64,000 nucleotides of DNA from Callaeas wilsoni. Its lineage: Eukaryota; Chordata; Aves; Passeriformes; Callaeidae. Both the position numbers and the translations under genes were made by a program. Below, one piece after another: positions 20,801 through 33,592 of the stretch. The number at the start of each line of letters is the position of its first letter. Position 1 is the stretch's first letter. The stretch lies in NCBI GenBank assembly GCA_013398955.1, contig VWPU01000894.1, positions 23,528-87,527 on the forward strand. The letters are read 5' to 3'. Under the pieces are notes generated by a model that saw only the letters and a program-made list of their open reading frames with translations, was not told where the DNA came from and did no database searches.

Positions 20801-22844
20801 AATTAGAGGTTCTGTATGTGAGCTGAAGTCCTTTTGTAGTCAATGCAGAGAGATAGCTCTCTCCAGAGTGCCCATCATCTCATCCTGAGGTAGATATATG
20901 ATCTGCTTTGGATGAATTTCCACCTAGACACATTCTTTTATCTTCAAAGAGTCAAAAGCAGTGAACTCAATGAAGAGCTGTATATTGAAAATATCTGAAA
21001 AGATGCAGGAGGTACCTCTAAACCTACCCTAAAACTAAGCCCGAGCCCTGAGGGCACACAAGGCCATACAGCAAGAGGATAAAAACTGAGCAGCAGTGCT
21101 GCAGTAGCACTCTTTTCCTGTCGGTCACCACCATGCAGGGTGGGCTGCCAGAAAACAGCACGTTCCCATCTCCACAACCAGATTTCCCAGTCCAACCTAC
21201 CAGCAATGAAGATGGATTGACAATGACATGGCTGATAGAGACTGACGAAAGCGTGGATGCATTTTTGATGAGGTTTGCACGAGGCATCTACAGAGCCTTT
21301 CTTTCTGCCCATGTCAGACCTGCAGAGTCTCTGTGCCAGCCCAGTGGGCAGCAATGACACCACACTGCTTCCTGTCTCATTTTTTCGGTTGTTCTGGGGT
21401 TTTACCCAAACTTTTTTCCCAGAGTAGGTCTCCTTTCACACAACAGAACTAGGCCTCAACCACAAGGTCTTTCACATTAGTCGTGCAGCTTCATTGTGTG
21501 AATATTTACTTCCAGCCTCCCCTTTGTCCTACTCAATGACAAGCTTTCAAGGTACATCCAAGGGCTGAATTCCAATGTTTGAATTTTGCAAATATGTCTA
21601 TTGCAGATGCTGCTTATTAAGTATTTACCAAGTCATTACCCCTTAGGATGTATCTTCTTGCTTACACTGGAACAGCTAGGGAGTAGAAGGGATCTCTCAG
21701 AATTTGGTTAATTAATCCAACTGCAAACAGTAATTAGATTTTATCGTAATCAACTAATTAATTCTTCCAACTGAGTAGTCGATGTAATGAGCAAAGGAAA
21801 CACAACCAGCTCTTGCAAGACATAAACATCAGCTTAGAAAAGAAAGGAGCAAAGGTCATCTAAACCAGTTAAAGAAGAGTATATATATCAAGTTACTCAT
21901 AGGAGAAGTAGTTCTGGGATACATGACATAACTAAGCTGATATTTTTCCTCTTCAGAATTGCTTTGGATCTGATTCCTCACCAACCTCAAATGTCCTCCA
22001 GACTTTCCCAGTTATGTGCTGAGCCTGTCTTGTCCCTTCTTCCTCAACTCCTCTTGAAAAATTATCTTGGAAACTTTATTTTATTTTTATAATTCTCAAA
22101 ATAATTATATTAAACCAGCTCTGAAGAGGAGGATGTTATATTCTGGATATATCAGTGCCTCCTCCTTGCATAAGGGCTTTACTGGGATGTCATTAGGAGC
22201 ACAGTGGTGCATTTGCCAGCACATTGTCATGGAGACAACATTGCTTTTCTGGTCAGCTCCAGTGCTGGTGGCAGGAAAAAATGCCATCAGCATCATTCTT
22301 CATGAGGGTTCACTGAGACCAGGCTGGGTAGTATCATGCAAAGACTTGTTTGGGAACTTAAATTTGTTTCATTAGGGCCAGTTCAGGCATTTTGCAGTGT
22401 GAACACATCTAAAACAAACGAACATGTTTAATCATGTCAGCATGGGAGGTCACTTGCACTAAGCAAAAGAATCACAGCAGCTGTGGATGTAATTAGCATT
22501 TGTATGTAGATTCATACACCCAGAACTACAATTCACAGTGGTTGTGGCACCTATCCAAATATACTTATGTTGGTACTGTGCAGACAAAGCAAGTTCACCC
22601 TCTCTGCAGATGCAGTATTTGGGAACTATCAATATTGGACTTTTAAGTGTACAAGACAGGGAAAATTACTGAATTGTTTTAAACAGACTAGCAAAGTTTT
22701 CAACACTGCCTACTGTAAAATCCTTCTGGACAAAGGGGTGAAGTATGGACTACATAAGCGGACACTGAGGTAGACTAAAAAGCAAGTGAAATGTAGGGCA
22801 CAAAGGTAGTGATCAGTGTCGTGGAATCCAGCTGGAAGCCAGTG
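20801..22844. other. unannotated non-coding stretch
   Basis: About 2 kb with no recognised repeat. Overlapping frames on both strands at 20944-21363 (up to 139 codons, minus) show no domains. The AT-rich 21700-21780 interval holds several TTAATTA-type words. Confidence 0.5.
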
Positions 22845-23265
22845 CACAAGATTGTCTGCCAGGGATCAATACTGGGGACAATACACTTTAACAACCCTGT
22901 TAATGGCATGGATGGTGGGGCAGGATGGACCCACAGCAGGTTTGCAGGTGACACAGAGTTGGAGGAGTGGTTGTTACCCCAGATGGGTGTGCTGCCATTG
23001 AGGGGGACCTTGACAATCTGTGGGAATGGATCAACAGAAACCTAAGGAATATTTTGCACATGGGGAAGCTTAACCCCAGTACAGGCTGGGTGCCAGCCTG
23101 TGGAAACCCGTGTCTAGAATGACCTGGGAATCCTGGCAAACAACAAACTGACCACAATCCTGACTGCAATGTGCCCTTGTAGCAATGATGGTCAACAACA
23201 TTCTGGGCAACGTTAGGAAGAACACTGCCAGCAGTTCAAGGTTCCCCTTGATTTTACCCTTCTAA
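22845..23265 (+). pseudogene. decayed CR1 ORF2 reverse-transcriptase fragment
   Basis: Internal rather than 3'-terminal CR1 sequence. The translation from about 22809 contains CQGSILGTIHFNNPVNGMD, which corresponds to the conserved 'PQGSxLGPLLFNIxIND' RT block. Further on, RFAGDTELEEW stands where the catalytic 'FADDTKL' motif belongs, so one of the two catalytic aspartates is replaced by glycine. Later nucleotide matches (TTTTGCACATGGGGAAGCTT; AACACTGCCAGCAGTTCAAG) follow the normal ORF2 order but in shifted frames. This RT is inactive. Boundaries are approximate. Confidence 0.85.
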
Positions 23266-25345
23266 AGATCCTTCAACCTAAGGAAAAGCAAAGGGAATAC
23301 GTTGGTAGGACTAAAAGCCCTTCCCATCAGCATTATCCAGTGTGCCATACATCCCCCAGTTCATGCCATATGCTCTGTAACTCCCACAGCTCAGGTCAAG
23401 ACTGTGGGATCCAGGGAGTATTGCTGACGCAGCTGCCATCAGAACTATTTAAAGATAAGCCAATCCCAAATTTTTCTGGAGTAGAGCAATCTTCTAAACC
23501 AATATCATCAAATGAAGACATTTCTCCTGCCCAACTCTAAGAAGTGAGGGAAATATTTGGAAGCTGTTTGAGTCAAAACTTTTCACTGCACTCACTGCAC
23601 GTAAGGCTCATCTATTTGGTCACTAACATTGTTCAGCTAATGAGAAATAACTTGCACAGCTGAGGTGACTCAATTCCTTGCACATGTCCTCAAATTGCCC
23701 AGCTACCTCCACAGTAATACTGTTCGACCCTGGGTAGTGGCACAACAGTTGTGAAAGAGCATTTTATCTTTGTCAGACAGAAAATCTATTAACGCGTTTC
23801 CACCTAGCACTCATTTGCCCACTGCATCCTTGCATGTCATTTAATTAACTCTGGGAACTTCTGAGCAGTATCAAACCTCATCCACTTGTTTCTCCCCTTC
23901 AGCAAGTTCTTGTCCTCCCTGAGTTCTGCCCCAGCCTCCTGGTCATCTCTTGGTAGCCCTGGGGTCTGCACTTCTGCAGGCCTTCAATTCTACGCCGAGA
24001 TTTGCAAATATATTGCACCTTGTGTTCAACTGCTGCCTATCAAGAGGGGGTTCAGGAGGAGTCCAAAGGAAACAACAGGTTCTTCTTGCTCCTGACAGCC
24101 CATCTGACATCCTATTTTCAAGAAACATAACAAACTCAGACCTATAAATCTGACATTATCCGTGACAATACACTAAAAAAAGTCCTTCTTACTATCTCTG
24201 TCTGCCCAAGCATCATCTCACATCTCCCTGCCTCTGAGATCTCTGATACATTTTTGCTGAAGCAATTTGCAGCATTACCACCTTCAAAGCCACCACCACG
24301 TGAAAAATCCAGAGGATCATTACCTGCTAGTGAAGCCAGCAGACAGTGGTCTGTGCCCTGACCTTGTCAGGTTACAAGCAGAGATGACACTCAGCTAAAC
24401 TCCTTTCCTCACTACTGGAAGCTACTGCTCCTCAGCTGAGCAGCACCATCAGGCCAAAGACACATCCGGCCAAGCCAGGTTTATCATCTCACTGCACTTT
24501 TGTGGGCACTTCAGTCACATATGTCAGGCTGAGCTCAGTGACTGAAATGCAGACATCTGCATCCTTCTGCATCCTCCCACCCTGAAAGTGTGACAGTCCC
24601 TGGCAGCAGGTGGTTGCATCTCACATCACTGCAGCAAGATTTATCTCCACTTGTCTGTCAGAGTCTTAAATCATCTGGCGGCTGTGTAGGCGACTAAAGG
24701 GACAGGAGCACAAAAACAATAAAGAAATAGCTTCCTATAACTCTTAACTACTTTACATTTGAGAATGAGATGAGAGAATGGCTCAGCTTTGCTTTCCCTC
24801 TGAGAAAGGGCTGTAAGTCAGCTGTGATGCTGTGCAGGAGAAAATAAAATTGTTACCTCAAACAGCAGCACTGCTGTGAATATTCGGTAACTAATGGCAC
24901 TATTCAGAAGGCACTGTGTGAGTCTGGGCAGGGCAGAGAGGAGGCAGAGGAGGTTATAAGGGATATCTAATCATGCATGATGTTTGTAGATGAGGAACAT
25001 TTAGATAGATACAGTCGTGATGGATGAATTATAAAGGGAGAGAGAGGGAGAAAGAGTGGCGTGCTTTACAAAACAGCAAATAGAAAATCTTTAAATGGTG
25101 AAAATTTGGCACTAAGGAATCACAAGAAGGTAGAAAGGGAGTCAGGAAGAAGAGGGTCATTTGTAGCCTCCTCTATCTGTCTGTCTAGGCATTGGTAGTG
25201 ATAATTTTGCACTTAATTATCAAAAATTTGGGCTGGCAGGACATCAAGAACTCATGTGCCAGCCTAGTTTCCTGTCCCTAGGTCGTTCTTCCCAGATGTT
25301 CACCTATCACATTTATAAAGCCTTGTGGGACAGAGTCCACATTTA
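23266..25345. other. unannotated non-coding stretch
   Basis: About 2.1 kb with no clear repeat. Overlapping frames at 23886-24147 are unrelated to any domain I know. A purine-rich AGAGAGAGGGAG patch lies near 25040. Confidence 0.5.
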
Positions 25346-25419
25346 ACTTGTGCAATTTGTTCCAGCATTTTTCAACTGTCAGTGTCAGAACTTTCTTTGC
25401 CAGTATCTAATCCAAAACT
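25346..25419 (-). mobile_element. possible ancient CR1 fragment
   Basis: ACTTGTGCAATTTGTTCCAG, then TCAGAACTTTCTTTGCCAGT and ATCTAATCC, resemble the antisense CR1 block that normally reads 'CAACCTGTTCCAG...AAGAATTTCTTCCTAATATCTAATC'. Divergence is high and the terminal octamers are missing. Confidence 0.45.
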
Positions 25420-25523
25420 TTGTTGCATTAACACTACTTCATGATGTGCTCATGAGGAGCATGAGAGCAGGTCATGAGAGCATGAGAACAACAATTTCCT
25501 CCCTTCTTTCAACTTTTGGAGTA
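25420..25523. other. short spacer with CATGAG words
   Basis: The words CTCATGAGG, GCATGAGAGC and CATGAGAGCATGAG recur within 50 bp (25448-25490), a minor cryptic repeat. Nothing else is seen. Confidence 0.5.
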
Positions 25524-25876
25524 TATCATAGGATCATAGAATGGTCTGGGTTGGAAGGGACCTTCAACACAATTTAGTTCCAAACCCCCTACTATGGACA
25601 GGGACACCTTAAACTACACCAGGACGCTCCAAGTCCCATCCAACCTGGCCTTGGACACTTCCAGGGATGGGACAGCCACAGCCTCTCTGGGCAATCTGTG
25701 CCAGGGCCTCACCACCCTCACAGTAAAGAATTTTTTCCTACCATGTAATCTAAACCTGCCCTTCATCTTAAGGCCATTTTCCCTTGTCTTGTCCCTCCAT
25801 GCCATTGGGAAAAGTCCCTCTCCAGCCTTTATGGAAGCCCCCTTTTAGGTGCTGGAATGCTGCTATAGTGTCTCCT
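25524..25876 (-). mobile_element. CR1 LINE 3' fragment
   Basis: Antisense copy of about 350 bp from ATCATAGGATCATAGAATGG through GGGACAGCCACAGCCTCTCT, to the GGGAAAAGTCCCTCTCCAGC block. The minus-strand frame 25614-25805 reads the ORF2 C-terminus, with FFTVRVVRPWHRLPREAV. It ends within the region that the neighbouring piece at 26166 also covers. Confidence 0.96.
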
Positions 25877-26165
25877 GTAGTATTATCGTATTTTCCTTGT
25901 GCTAGATCATACCTCTTCTATCAGGTTTTCATTTTAAATCATGGCAATAAATCTTTTTGCTTAACATCACGGCAAGTGACTCCATCCTTCAATTAACTTT
26001 TTTTTAAATATTCCTCAGGATTTCCTGAGGACCAACTGCCATTCACTAAAGCCTTTGCCATTTTTACTAGCTGGGTGTTCTATTCAATTTTAGGCTTTAT
26101 TGTGCTCCAGTTTCTGTCCAACAAATGCAGGCAGTGATTATTCGTGTCCTACCACTGCTTACCCT
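25877..26165. other. 290-bp non-CR1 spacer between two CR1 pieces
   Basis: AT-rich DNA without CR1 similarity. No terminal repeats or tail were found that would identify it as an inserted transposon. Confidence 0.5.
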
Positions 26166-26322
26166 TGGAAAATGTCCCTCTCCAGCTCTCCTGTAAACCC
26201 CTCTTTAGGTACTGGAGGGTGCTACTGGGACTCTCTAGAACCTTCTCATCTCCAGGCTGAAATACCCCAGCCCTCAGCCTGTCTCCACAGCAAAGTGTTC
26301 AGGATCTCTGAGCGTCTTAGTG
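26166..26322 (-). mobile_element. CR1 LINE fragment, overlapping in consensus with the previous copy
   Basis: Antisense copy starting at AAAATGTCCCTCTCCAGCTC and running through TTTAGGTACTGGAGGGTGCT and TCTCCAGGCTGAAATACCCC. Its first ~85 bp repeats a segment already present at the right end of the 25524-25876 piece, so the two are not simply halves of one interrupted element. It lacks a 3' tail. Confidence 0.88.
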
Positions 26323-26739
26323 AATTATTGGACAACACCATCAGCTTTATGCCAGCTTCCTCCACAGTTCTCTGTACATAAAAATGGATCCTTTCTTCCT
26401 GTAAATGCTCCCAATGTATAATTCCTGAAGTGGTGTTTCATGGGACAAAGGTTTATGCTTTGCCATATGTATGTGAGACACCTGACACAGTGGGGGGTTA
26501 AATTTAGTAGAGGCACATCCAGAGAGCAAACTGTTGCTACCAAAAAAATCTCACTTCTAGACAAGCTCATTTCTAGCTCTGCACCAAAGCACATTCATCA
26601 GTTTGTGGTTTGGGTCCCAATTCCCCTCCCTCTTGGCTTTCTCCTTCAATTTAGTATTTTATTCTTTCCTTGATAAATCAGGAGACTTTCCCATAGCCTT
26701 GCACTCAGCCCTTCTCAAGAGGCTTTATAAATAACAATA

Positions 26740-26990
26740 ATGACCAGGCAAAAGATGCAATTGGGTTAACAGTGTAATGACTACAGGGATTAGCACTGCT
26801 GTATATTTTTTATGGGCGTAATATGTCGTTTTCATTCTGTTGCTGTAATGAAAATAACAAATTAACAGAAGCATTATGCAAATTATACATTAAAAATGTC
26901 ATGTTTATTAGTCCATCTCGGCAAAAGAGAAGCTACAGCAATAGCAGTCTTAACTGCTTAATAACCATGTTATAAAGCAGAGAAGAAACT
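26740..26990. promoter_or_regulatory. candidate conserved non-coding block
   Basis: A non-repetitive stretch with an octamer site ATGCAAAT at 26876-26883, several ATTAAC/TAATGA words and little low-complexity sequence. The composition resembles developmental enhancers of vertebrates. Conservation cannot be judged from a single sequence, so this is only a pointer. Confidence 0.25.
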
Positions 26991-29140
26991 CAATTCAGCT
27001 TAGTTTGGCTTGGCCTTGAGCTTGTTTTCAGTGACTTCAGTGCCTGTGTTTGTGTGCTCAGAGCAAAGCATATGCTTAAGTACATTTCTGGAGAACAAGA
27101 TATTAGTAGCAGTTTCAGTTCAAGGATATTTATCTCAATTGCCTATTTTTGGAATAAATTCCCCCCAAAACATCCTACTCTTTGCACCTGTAAAATATTT
27201 GTGCAACAGCATTTACTGTCAGTTCCTTAAAATCTTTCTGCTACTTCAGAAACTGCTACAAATATTTATCCAAGCATTAACTTTATTACATTTTCTCCAG
27301 AAAGCTGTTCTGCCTTGTTCTCTTTGACATTAAGGGATGTGGGGAATTTCTTTTCCAGCATACCCTGAACTTAGTTTTGCTTCTAACCTTCAGGCAGTTT
27401 ATTGAAAATCCAGAGGTGATTGTTTTCTTACAGCGTAAGTGATTAACACTTAGTGGTAAAAATTTCTTTGTCCTTGTGTACAGAACTTTTTACTTACAGG
27501 AGGAAGAAAGATTAACAATAATCAGAAGATTCAAACTTTGCTTTTGTTTAATAAATGCTAACTCAGTAATAAAATACAGTTATGAGATTTCTGTAGTGTA
27601 CCATATTATTGACATTCATCAGAATCTGCAGACACAAGGAAATTAATTTTCTGTATGAGATTCAGATTGAAAAAAAAATTATAGTCCTTGGAGCTGTATA
27701 TTTTTTGAAAGAGAAAGATTCTCTTCGGTTTGGATTTACAATTAAATAGCAGAGAGATGCTGGGAAACCACAAGTCAAAAGTGATTAAAAGGGACAGTGG
27801 CTTGTCCCAAATGGGAGCAGTGGTGAGGTCAGGATGAGTATCCACATTTCAAGGCTTTCACATCCCTTCGTCGCTGCCTGAATCACGTCACCTTTCTATG
27901 CTCATTGCTCTGTAAATTCTGTATCTCCTGGAGTCTCCATTTGCCATCAGTGGGGACACACAAATTGTCTGTAAACATCCAAGGAGAGCAGATGCTCCAA
28001 GCTCAAAGGCTAATTTAAAAAACAACAATAAATGTAATTTAAAAGACCAGGGGAAAAAGGAAATAGCCATCAGACAAGTTCAAGTACAAGCCAGCCTAAT
28101 CACAACTTGAAAGAAAAGCATTTATTTCACAGTCACAGTATTGGAATAAACATGTCAAGTCATTTTCACAGGAGTCTAAAACCCAATAACAGTAAAAGTG
28201 AAGCTCATAGAAACTTGAGAATTTCATTCTGTGGAAATTATGACATCTTCAGAGGAGATTTGTTTTCCTGAAATGAAACAAAGCCAATTTTTGACATTTC
28301 TCACAAAATTTAATTGCCTGAAACATTCCTTAATTGTTTCAGCTCAATCAAGGCATTTCATTTTGTTTTGATGCACTGAAATATTTCTAGCTCATTTCAT
28401 TACTGAAAAACAGCATATATGTATAAAGAAAGAAAAACTATCTCTTAAAATTAGGGTTTTGTTATGTTTCTTAAATTAAAAATGTAAAAATAAACAAACA
28501 GCCATTGCCTATTCTAAACAGGCGCTTGGCACTCTAACTGTACTGGTAATTAGGAGTTAGTCTGGTTACCTCTGGCAATCCGATCTCTCCGTGACCAGTT
28601 GTCCCCAGCTCCCTTACTGATAATTGCAGAATTGAGCAATATTTATTTATCAGAAATCTGTGAGCAGTTTATCTGGGTGATTGATTCCAGTTCATGTAAT
28701 GTAGTCAGGACGCCACATTTAGGTCAGGAACCCAAGTCCCAGGTAGGTCTCAGGCTGCTCAGGAAATAATTCCACGTAATAGGAGCCTGTTAAAGCCTTC
28801 AAGTTACGAGATGAGTTACACAGTACTGGGTAAGACAATTAAAACCAGGAATAGCAATGCTCAAGCTTTTCTAAAATCAGAAACCGAGCTGCTGAATTAT
28901 TTCTAGGATGATCAATTTTTCATACTTTGCGAACAAAATATTGTCAAAATCATCACTTTTCAAAAAAACTTTGACATTTTACAGCAAAAGAATATTCCAT
29001 ATGTGAAATTTAAACACTTTTGCTGTCCAAGAGTGGGATTCAGCTCCATATTTCAGCTGCAAGCCTGGGCCAATAAATGGGGTGGAAAGTCTTCCAAAAT
29101 TTCTTACTACTTACTGTAAGATTTAAAAGCATCAGAATAA

Positions 29141-29182
29141 TGGGGGGGAAAGAAAGGAAGGGAGAGAGGGAAAAAAAGAAGA
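29141..29182. repeat. purine-rich low-complexity tract
   Basis: An imperfect run of G and A (GGGGGGGAAAGAAAGGAAGG and onwards) on the plus strand. It has no period long enough to call a microsatellite. Confidence 0.8.
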
Positions 29183-30328
29183 TATTCTATTTCTGCTTTC
29201 TATTTCTGCTCTATCAATAGTGATCAGTGGTTTGTTTATGTAACCTGACATGCAGGAAAGGAAAACAGGAACTGACCTTTTTATCAAAGAAGGAGAAATG
29301 AAGAAGGCAGAATGCATCACTCTGCATTTCAAGTGAGGTGAGAAACAAGGGTTTGAACTGAAATAAGGGAATTTAGGCTTGAAAAAAGCCTAAATTTAGT
29401 GGGGAAAACATAATTAGAGAAAATGTTTTAACAAACAAAAAATTAACCTCCCTTCCAAAAAAGCCACCTTTCTATAAAGAGCATAAAGGAAGTCTGGGAT
29501 AGACAGCACAGAAATGGGCCATTCTCTCTACATGTCCAAAAACATTTCATGTTCTCAAAAACAGTCCAAACATCCATCATGGAATAAAAGAGAAAAGTTG
29601 CTCGTGTGCATTTTCTTAGTCCCTTCCAGCTCTTTTTTCTCTTAGTCTGGAAGACACAGAAAGGGAAAGACATTAATTCAGATCATACGAATTTTACAGA
29701 GGTTACCCTTGATTAAGAAGCAAAGAGGTAAAGGTCTTTCCTAGAAGGGTTCCCATCCAGAGAACCATGTTCCTTTAGATACCTCAATTCCCTGGATGGC
29801 TTATTATGTCCCTGGATTTTTCACACCAGATCCTGGCAGCAATTTGGGAAGAGCAAATCTTTTCTGCCCACTATTTCTATCAGTACCTCCCACAAAGCTT
29901 CCTTTGATGCTTCTGATCTCTGTGAAAGCGGGAAGAAAGAAATCCAATCCTGATAAGCCTCAGCTTGCCAACTTTGCTGCTGAACTGATGCATTATTCAT
30001 GTGTTTGTGACAGAGAGTGGTGAGTTTAATGTGCAGAAATGAGCCTGGAGAGCTGTGGGGTTATTGCTGGAGGTGGGACATGCTTTGCCTGGCTGTGCAG
30101 TAATTTGTGCTGGTTGCTGCTGCTGCTGTGCCAATACTCCTGTGCAAAATGCAATCCCACCATGTCAGGACTGTTAGAACCTCTTGTTTGCACTGCTTTT
30201 TGGGTTGCAGATCCTGTCATCACTTCGTGTTTGTGGTATTTACCAGTTGCTATTGGGAAACCTTAATGAGATGAAAAAATGTTACCCAGTCTCACGTCAA
30301 ATCCCTCTGGGAAAGGAAATATAGAAGC

Positions 30329-30482
30329 ACAGAATCACAGAATGCAAGGGACCTTAAAGAGCACCTAGTTCCAACCCCTGCCGTGGTCAGAGATACCTTC
30401 CACTGTCTCAGGTTGCCCCAAGCCGCAAACCTGGCCTCAAACACTTCCAGTGATGAGGCAGCAACAGCTTCTCTGCCAATAT
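30329..30482 (-). mobile_element. CR1 LINE, 3'-terminal fragment
   Basis: Antisense copy starting at ACAGAATCACAGAATGCAAG. It has a small deletion where 'GTTTGGGTTGGA' would be, followed by GGGACCTTAAAGAGCACCTA and AGGCAGCAACAGCTTCTCTG. It is degenerate at its right end. Confidence 0.9.
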
Positions 30483-31993
30483 TTCACATTGTCCCTTAAG
30501 TTGTTAGAATCAAGATGACTGAGTCAGAACGGGCTGAAGCATTTTATTTTAGCTGACAGTGAAAATATAGACATAGATTTGATACTATGGTATAATACCA
30601 TAAAGAAATTGTGGATATCAAAAGGAAAAAACAGAGGATTGTCAGAATACAGACACTGAAGAGGATGAAAGACTCTCCTAATTGCCAGACTGCAGGGAAA
30701 AGGGAGAATTATTTTAACAAACCAGGGAGTGATTTGTCAAAAGAATAACAAAACCATGCAATTAGGCACCAGAAACATGAAGAGGGATGAAAACTCCTCC
30801 AATTGCTGGGGGAAGTTATCATGAGAACGGTATTCTGCAGCTTTAACCAGTCAAAGCTGGGCAAGATTGAGTATTTCAGGGTTTTTTTTAAAAATGCCAC
30901 TGCACTATCCTTCATCACATCTGCTGGGGTACAAAAGAAATAGAAGCCCATTTATACTATTATTCCCTATATTAACATAAAACAAAGATAATATTTCCTC
31001 AGCCAGTATAATTTTGACCTGCTGCTTTGACTTCCACTAGGACTGTTTGAAGACCTTCCCCATAGTTCATAAATGTTGAGCCACTGTTTTACAGGATAGT
31101 TTCTTATGCTATATGTGGTACCACTGAAGTCATTAATTTCCCGTGGAATAAGCGATGTTTAGTCTAACTTGAAATTCTCTGCAATATATTTCTCCCTGCT
31201 GTAGCTGTAAAGGCTAATAAGAACTTTGATTGTACAAATCAGAAGAGAGTGGTATGTTAAGATTATTTCCCTTTCATTTAGTTCCAATGGCCTCTAGTGC
31301 AAGAAGGAGTATTGCAAATCATACAAAGTTCAAAATATGATATAATGGCACAAAATGAACCTTTGCATGAAAAACAGAAAGAGTTTGATCTCTTTAGTTC
31401 AGCCAAAAGAAAGTTAAAGAGGCCATAATGAGATTATAAATTTCTGTGAAGGAAAATACATTGTATAACAGGTGCTTTCAGTTTAGCAGAACACTGACTA
31501 CAAATTTAAAAATGCTTGTACCAGGCACCCAAAGAATAATTTGGTTTCCTGTATGTTGGGAAAGTGTCTATCAAACAAATAGCAGGTTAATGTTGGCAAG
31601 TGCAGAGGAAAATGAAGTTAAGGCTTTTAATTGCAAGGGTAGTGAAGCACCAAAACTTACTAAAGTCACAGTAGATTCTCCATTACTGAGCAGGGGGAAG
31701 GGGGTTTCTTAAATTTCAAGGTATTGTTCAAACTATAATGAACTCCAGGAAAACTCCTGGTTTCTCTTCTATGGGAAATCAAATTAAGTAACTTCAGTTG
31801 TTCCTTCTGACCGTGAGAAGTTGTCACTGGTGTATAGAGCAGACTGGTCAGGATATTTCAGCCTTTGCACTGCTGTGTTTTCCATCCAACTTGCAAAAGG
31901 GAGGGAGGAAAAGTGCCATGGATATTGCTGAACTGACAGTTTTGGCTTTCTCCAGAGACAGGCAAATAAAAGCAAATGAACCTAAACAGATGG
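30483..31993. other. unannotated AT-rich stretch
   Basis: No gene or repeat recognised over about 1.5 kb. Frames of 80 and 88 codons have no domains. Confidence 0.5.
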
Positions 31994-32120
31994 CCCAGAA
32001 TCACACAAAAGGTTGGAAAAGGTCTCTAAGATTGAGCCCAACCATTTACCCAGCACTGCAAAGCCCACCATGTCCCTAAGCAACACAGCTACATTTTTTG
32101 GGAACACTTCCAGCATGTTA
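31994..32120 (-). mobile_element. CR1 LINE 3' fragment, old divergent subfamily
   Basis: Antisense: CCAGAATCACACAAAAGGTT, GGAAAAGGTCTCTAAGATTG, GCCCAACCATTTACCCAGCA and CCATGTCCCTAAGCAACACA follow the order of the 'AAGGTTGGAAAAGACCTCTAAGATC' CR1 end. It is diverged and tail-poor. Confidence 0.85.
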
Positions 32121-33446
32121 TAGCATTATATCTAGGACTGCTAAATCTGAGAAAACAAATGCAGGCACAGAACTTCCTGCTCCCAAAATTAGAAGAACCA
32201 CCTACTTCATCTCTTACCCATCCAGGATCACTCTCAACAGCACAGCAGCTGATTTATTCAGGAACAGTATATTTATTGCCAAGCATCTTTTATCATGTGC
32301 AGAGGTTTCACTCAGCTGAAAGATCTAGATAATTATTTCAAATCACAGCAGTATAATGCCCATTAATTTGTCCAGTATTTGTCAAAATAATATTCATCCT
32401 GATGAGCTAATGTATAGTATTAGGGTGATCACCATCTTTATGCTGTTCTTGTTGCTGTTCAGTGCTCAGTAAACTCAACTTTTGCTATCAAAGCACATTC
32501 GTAAATAAACAATCCCATGCTTTTAAGGCTCCCTGAGCATCATATCAAGCATTAAATGAGGTTGTTATTAAGGAGGGCTGCAACACTTCTGGCAATGAAG
32601 CTGAGAATCTCCAGGCTGCAGGAGGATGAAAGCAGAAAAAATATAATAAATGTCACTGTGCTTTAGCTAACAGTGGTATAGACCACTGGCTTTGACCAGG
32701 GTAACAAGAATCAGTGTTTGCCTCACCTTCCCTACGAATAACCCTTTTCCTTGTATTTATAGGAATTTCCTGTTTCTCTCTTCATGTTTATTTATTCTCA
32801 TCCTAGTCACTGGACACGACTGAGAAGAGTCTGACTACATCTTCTTTATGCCCCAACACTGGGTGTTTAAATACACTGATGAGATGTTTGCACTCTCTGT
32901 GGGCAAATGTGTCTGGCCAGTTCAGCGATCACAAAAATGAGATGGAGTGTCTTGACATCTGTGGAGTGGTTTCGTGTCAGCCAAAATGAAGATTTAGATA
33001 ATTTCTCCCATGTTCAAACTACATCAGACTCTTCAAGATGATGCAGCTTCTCTGTCACTCTGAAGGGTAAAGGTGGTGGCAAGGATGAGAGTCCAGCCCT
33101 TCACTCAGTGTCTGGGCTGCTGCATTTATTCCATTTCTAGGACAGCTGATGGGTCTGGAAAAACAGTCTCCAAATCAGGAAAAGCCAGAAAAAATTCATC
33201 AGATGCTGCTGTTTAACACAGATTTTACTGTCCTTCCAGCTTGGAAATCAGATTATTAATTTTTATCCAGGTCACAGCATCTATCTTTTTATCCAGGTCA
33301 TGACACCTATCCTTGCTTAAGTTCTGGCATTATGAGTTAAGTTGTATCCTTCCAAAAATTCTGCAGGTCGAGTCTTAGATCCTAAAATGGATAATAATGA
33401 GCAGCCCTGCAGACGTCCCTGGGCCAGGCACAGGCAGCAAACCCTC
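32121..33446. other. unannotated non-coding stretch
   Basis: It contains a two-copy tandem repeat (33260-33312). Otherwise nothing can be supported. Confidence 0.5.
33260..33312. repeat. 26-27-bp tandem repeat, two copies
   Basis: TTTTTATCCAGGTCA followed by CAGCATCTATC is repeated directly as TTTTTATCCAGGTCATGACACCTATCC with a few changes (units 33260-33285 and 33286-33312). Confidence 0.85.
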
Positions 33447-33592
33447 TGTGCCAGTTTGGTCACAAATTTAAGAGGAAACAACTCAAAAAGGCGTCTTTCT
33501 CTCTCTTGCTTTGATAGGCAAGCAGGCCCTGGAAGCCCCTTCCCTTATGGGTTCAGAGAAATAATTTCTCAAATTAAAGTGAAAAAAACCTG

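Larger units (their letters stand above)
26323..30328. other. 4-kb stretch without recognised repeats
   Basis: No CR1 or LTR was seen. It includes an AT-rich candidate conserved block (26740-26990) and a purine-rich tract at 29141-29182. All frames are short and without domains. Confidence 0.5.

Noticed and set aside
20944..21363. Overlapping frames on both strands, up to 139 codons
   Set aside because: No domain, no codon bias I can judge, and several phases open at once; most likely chance.
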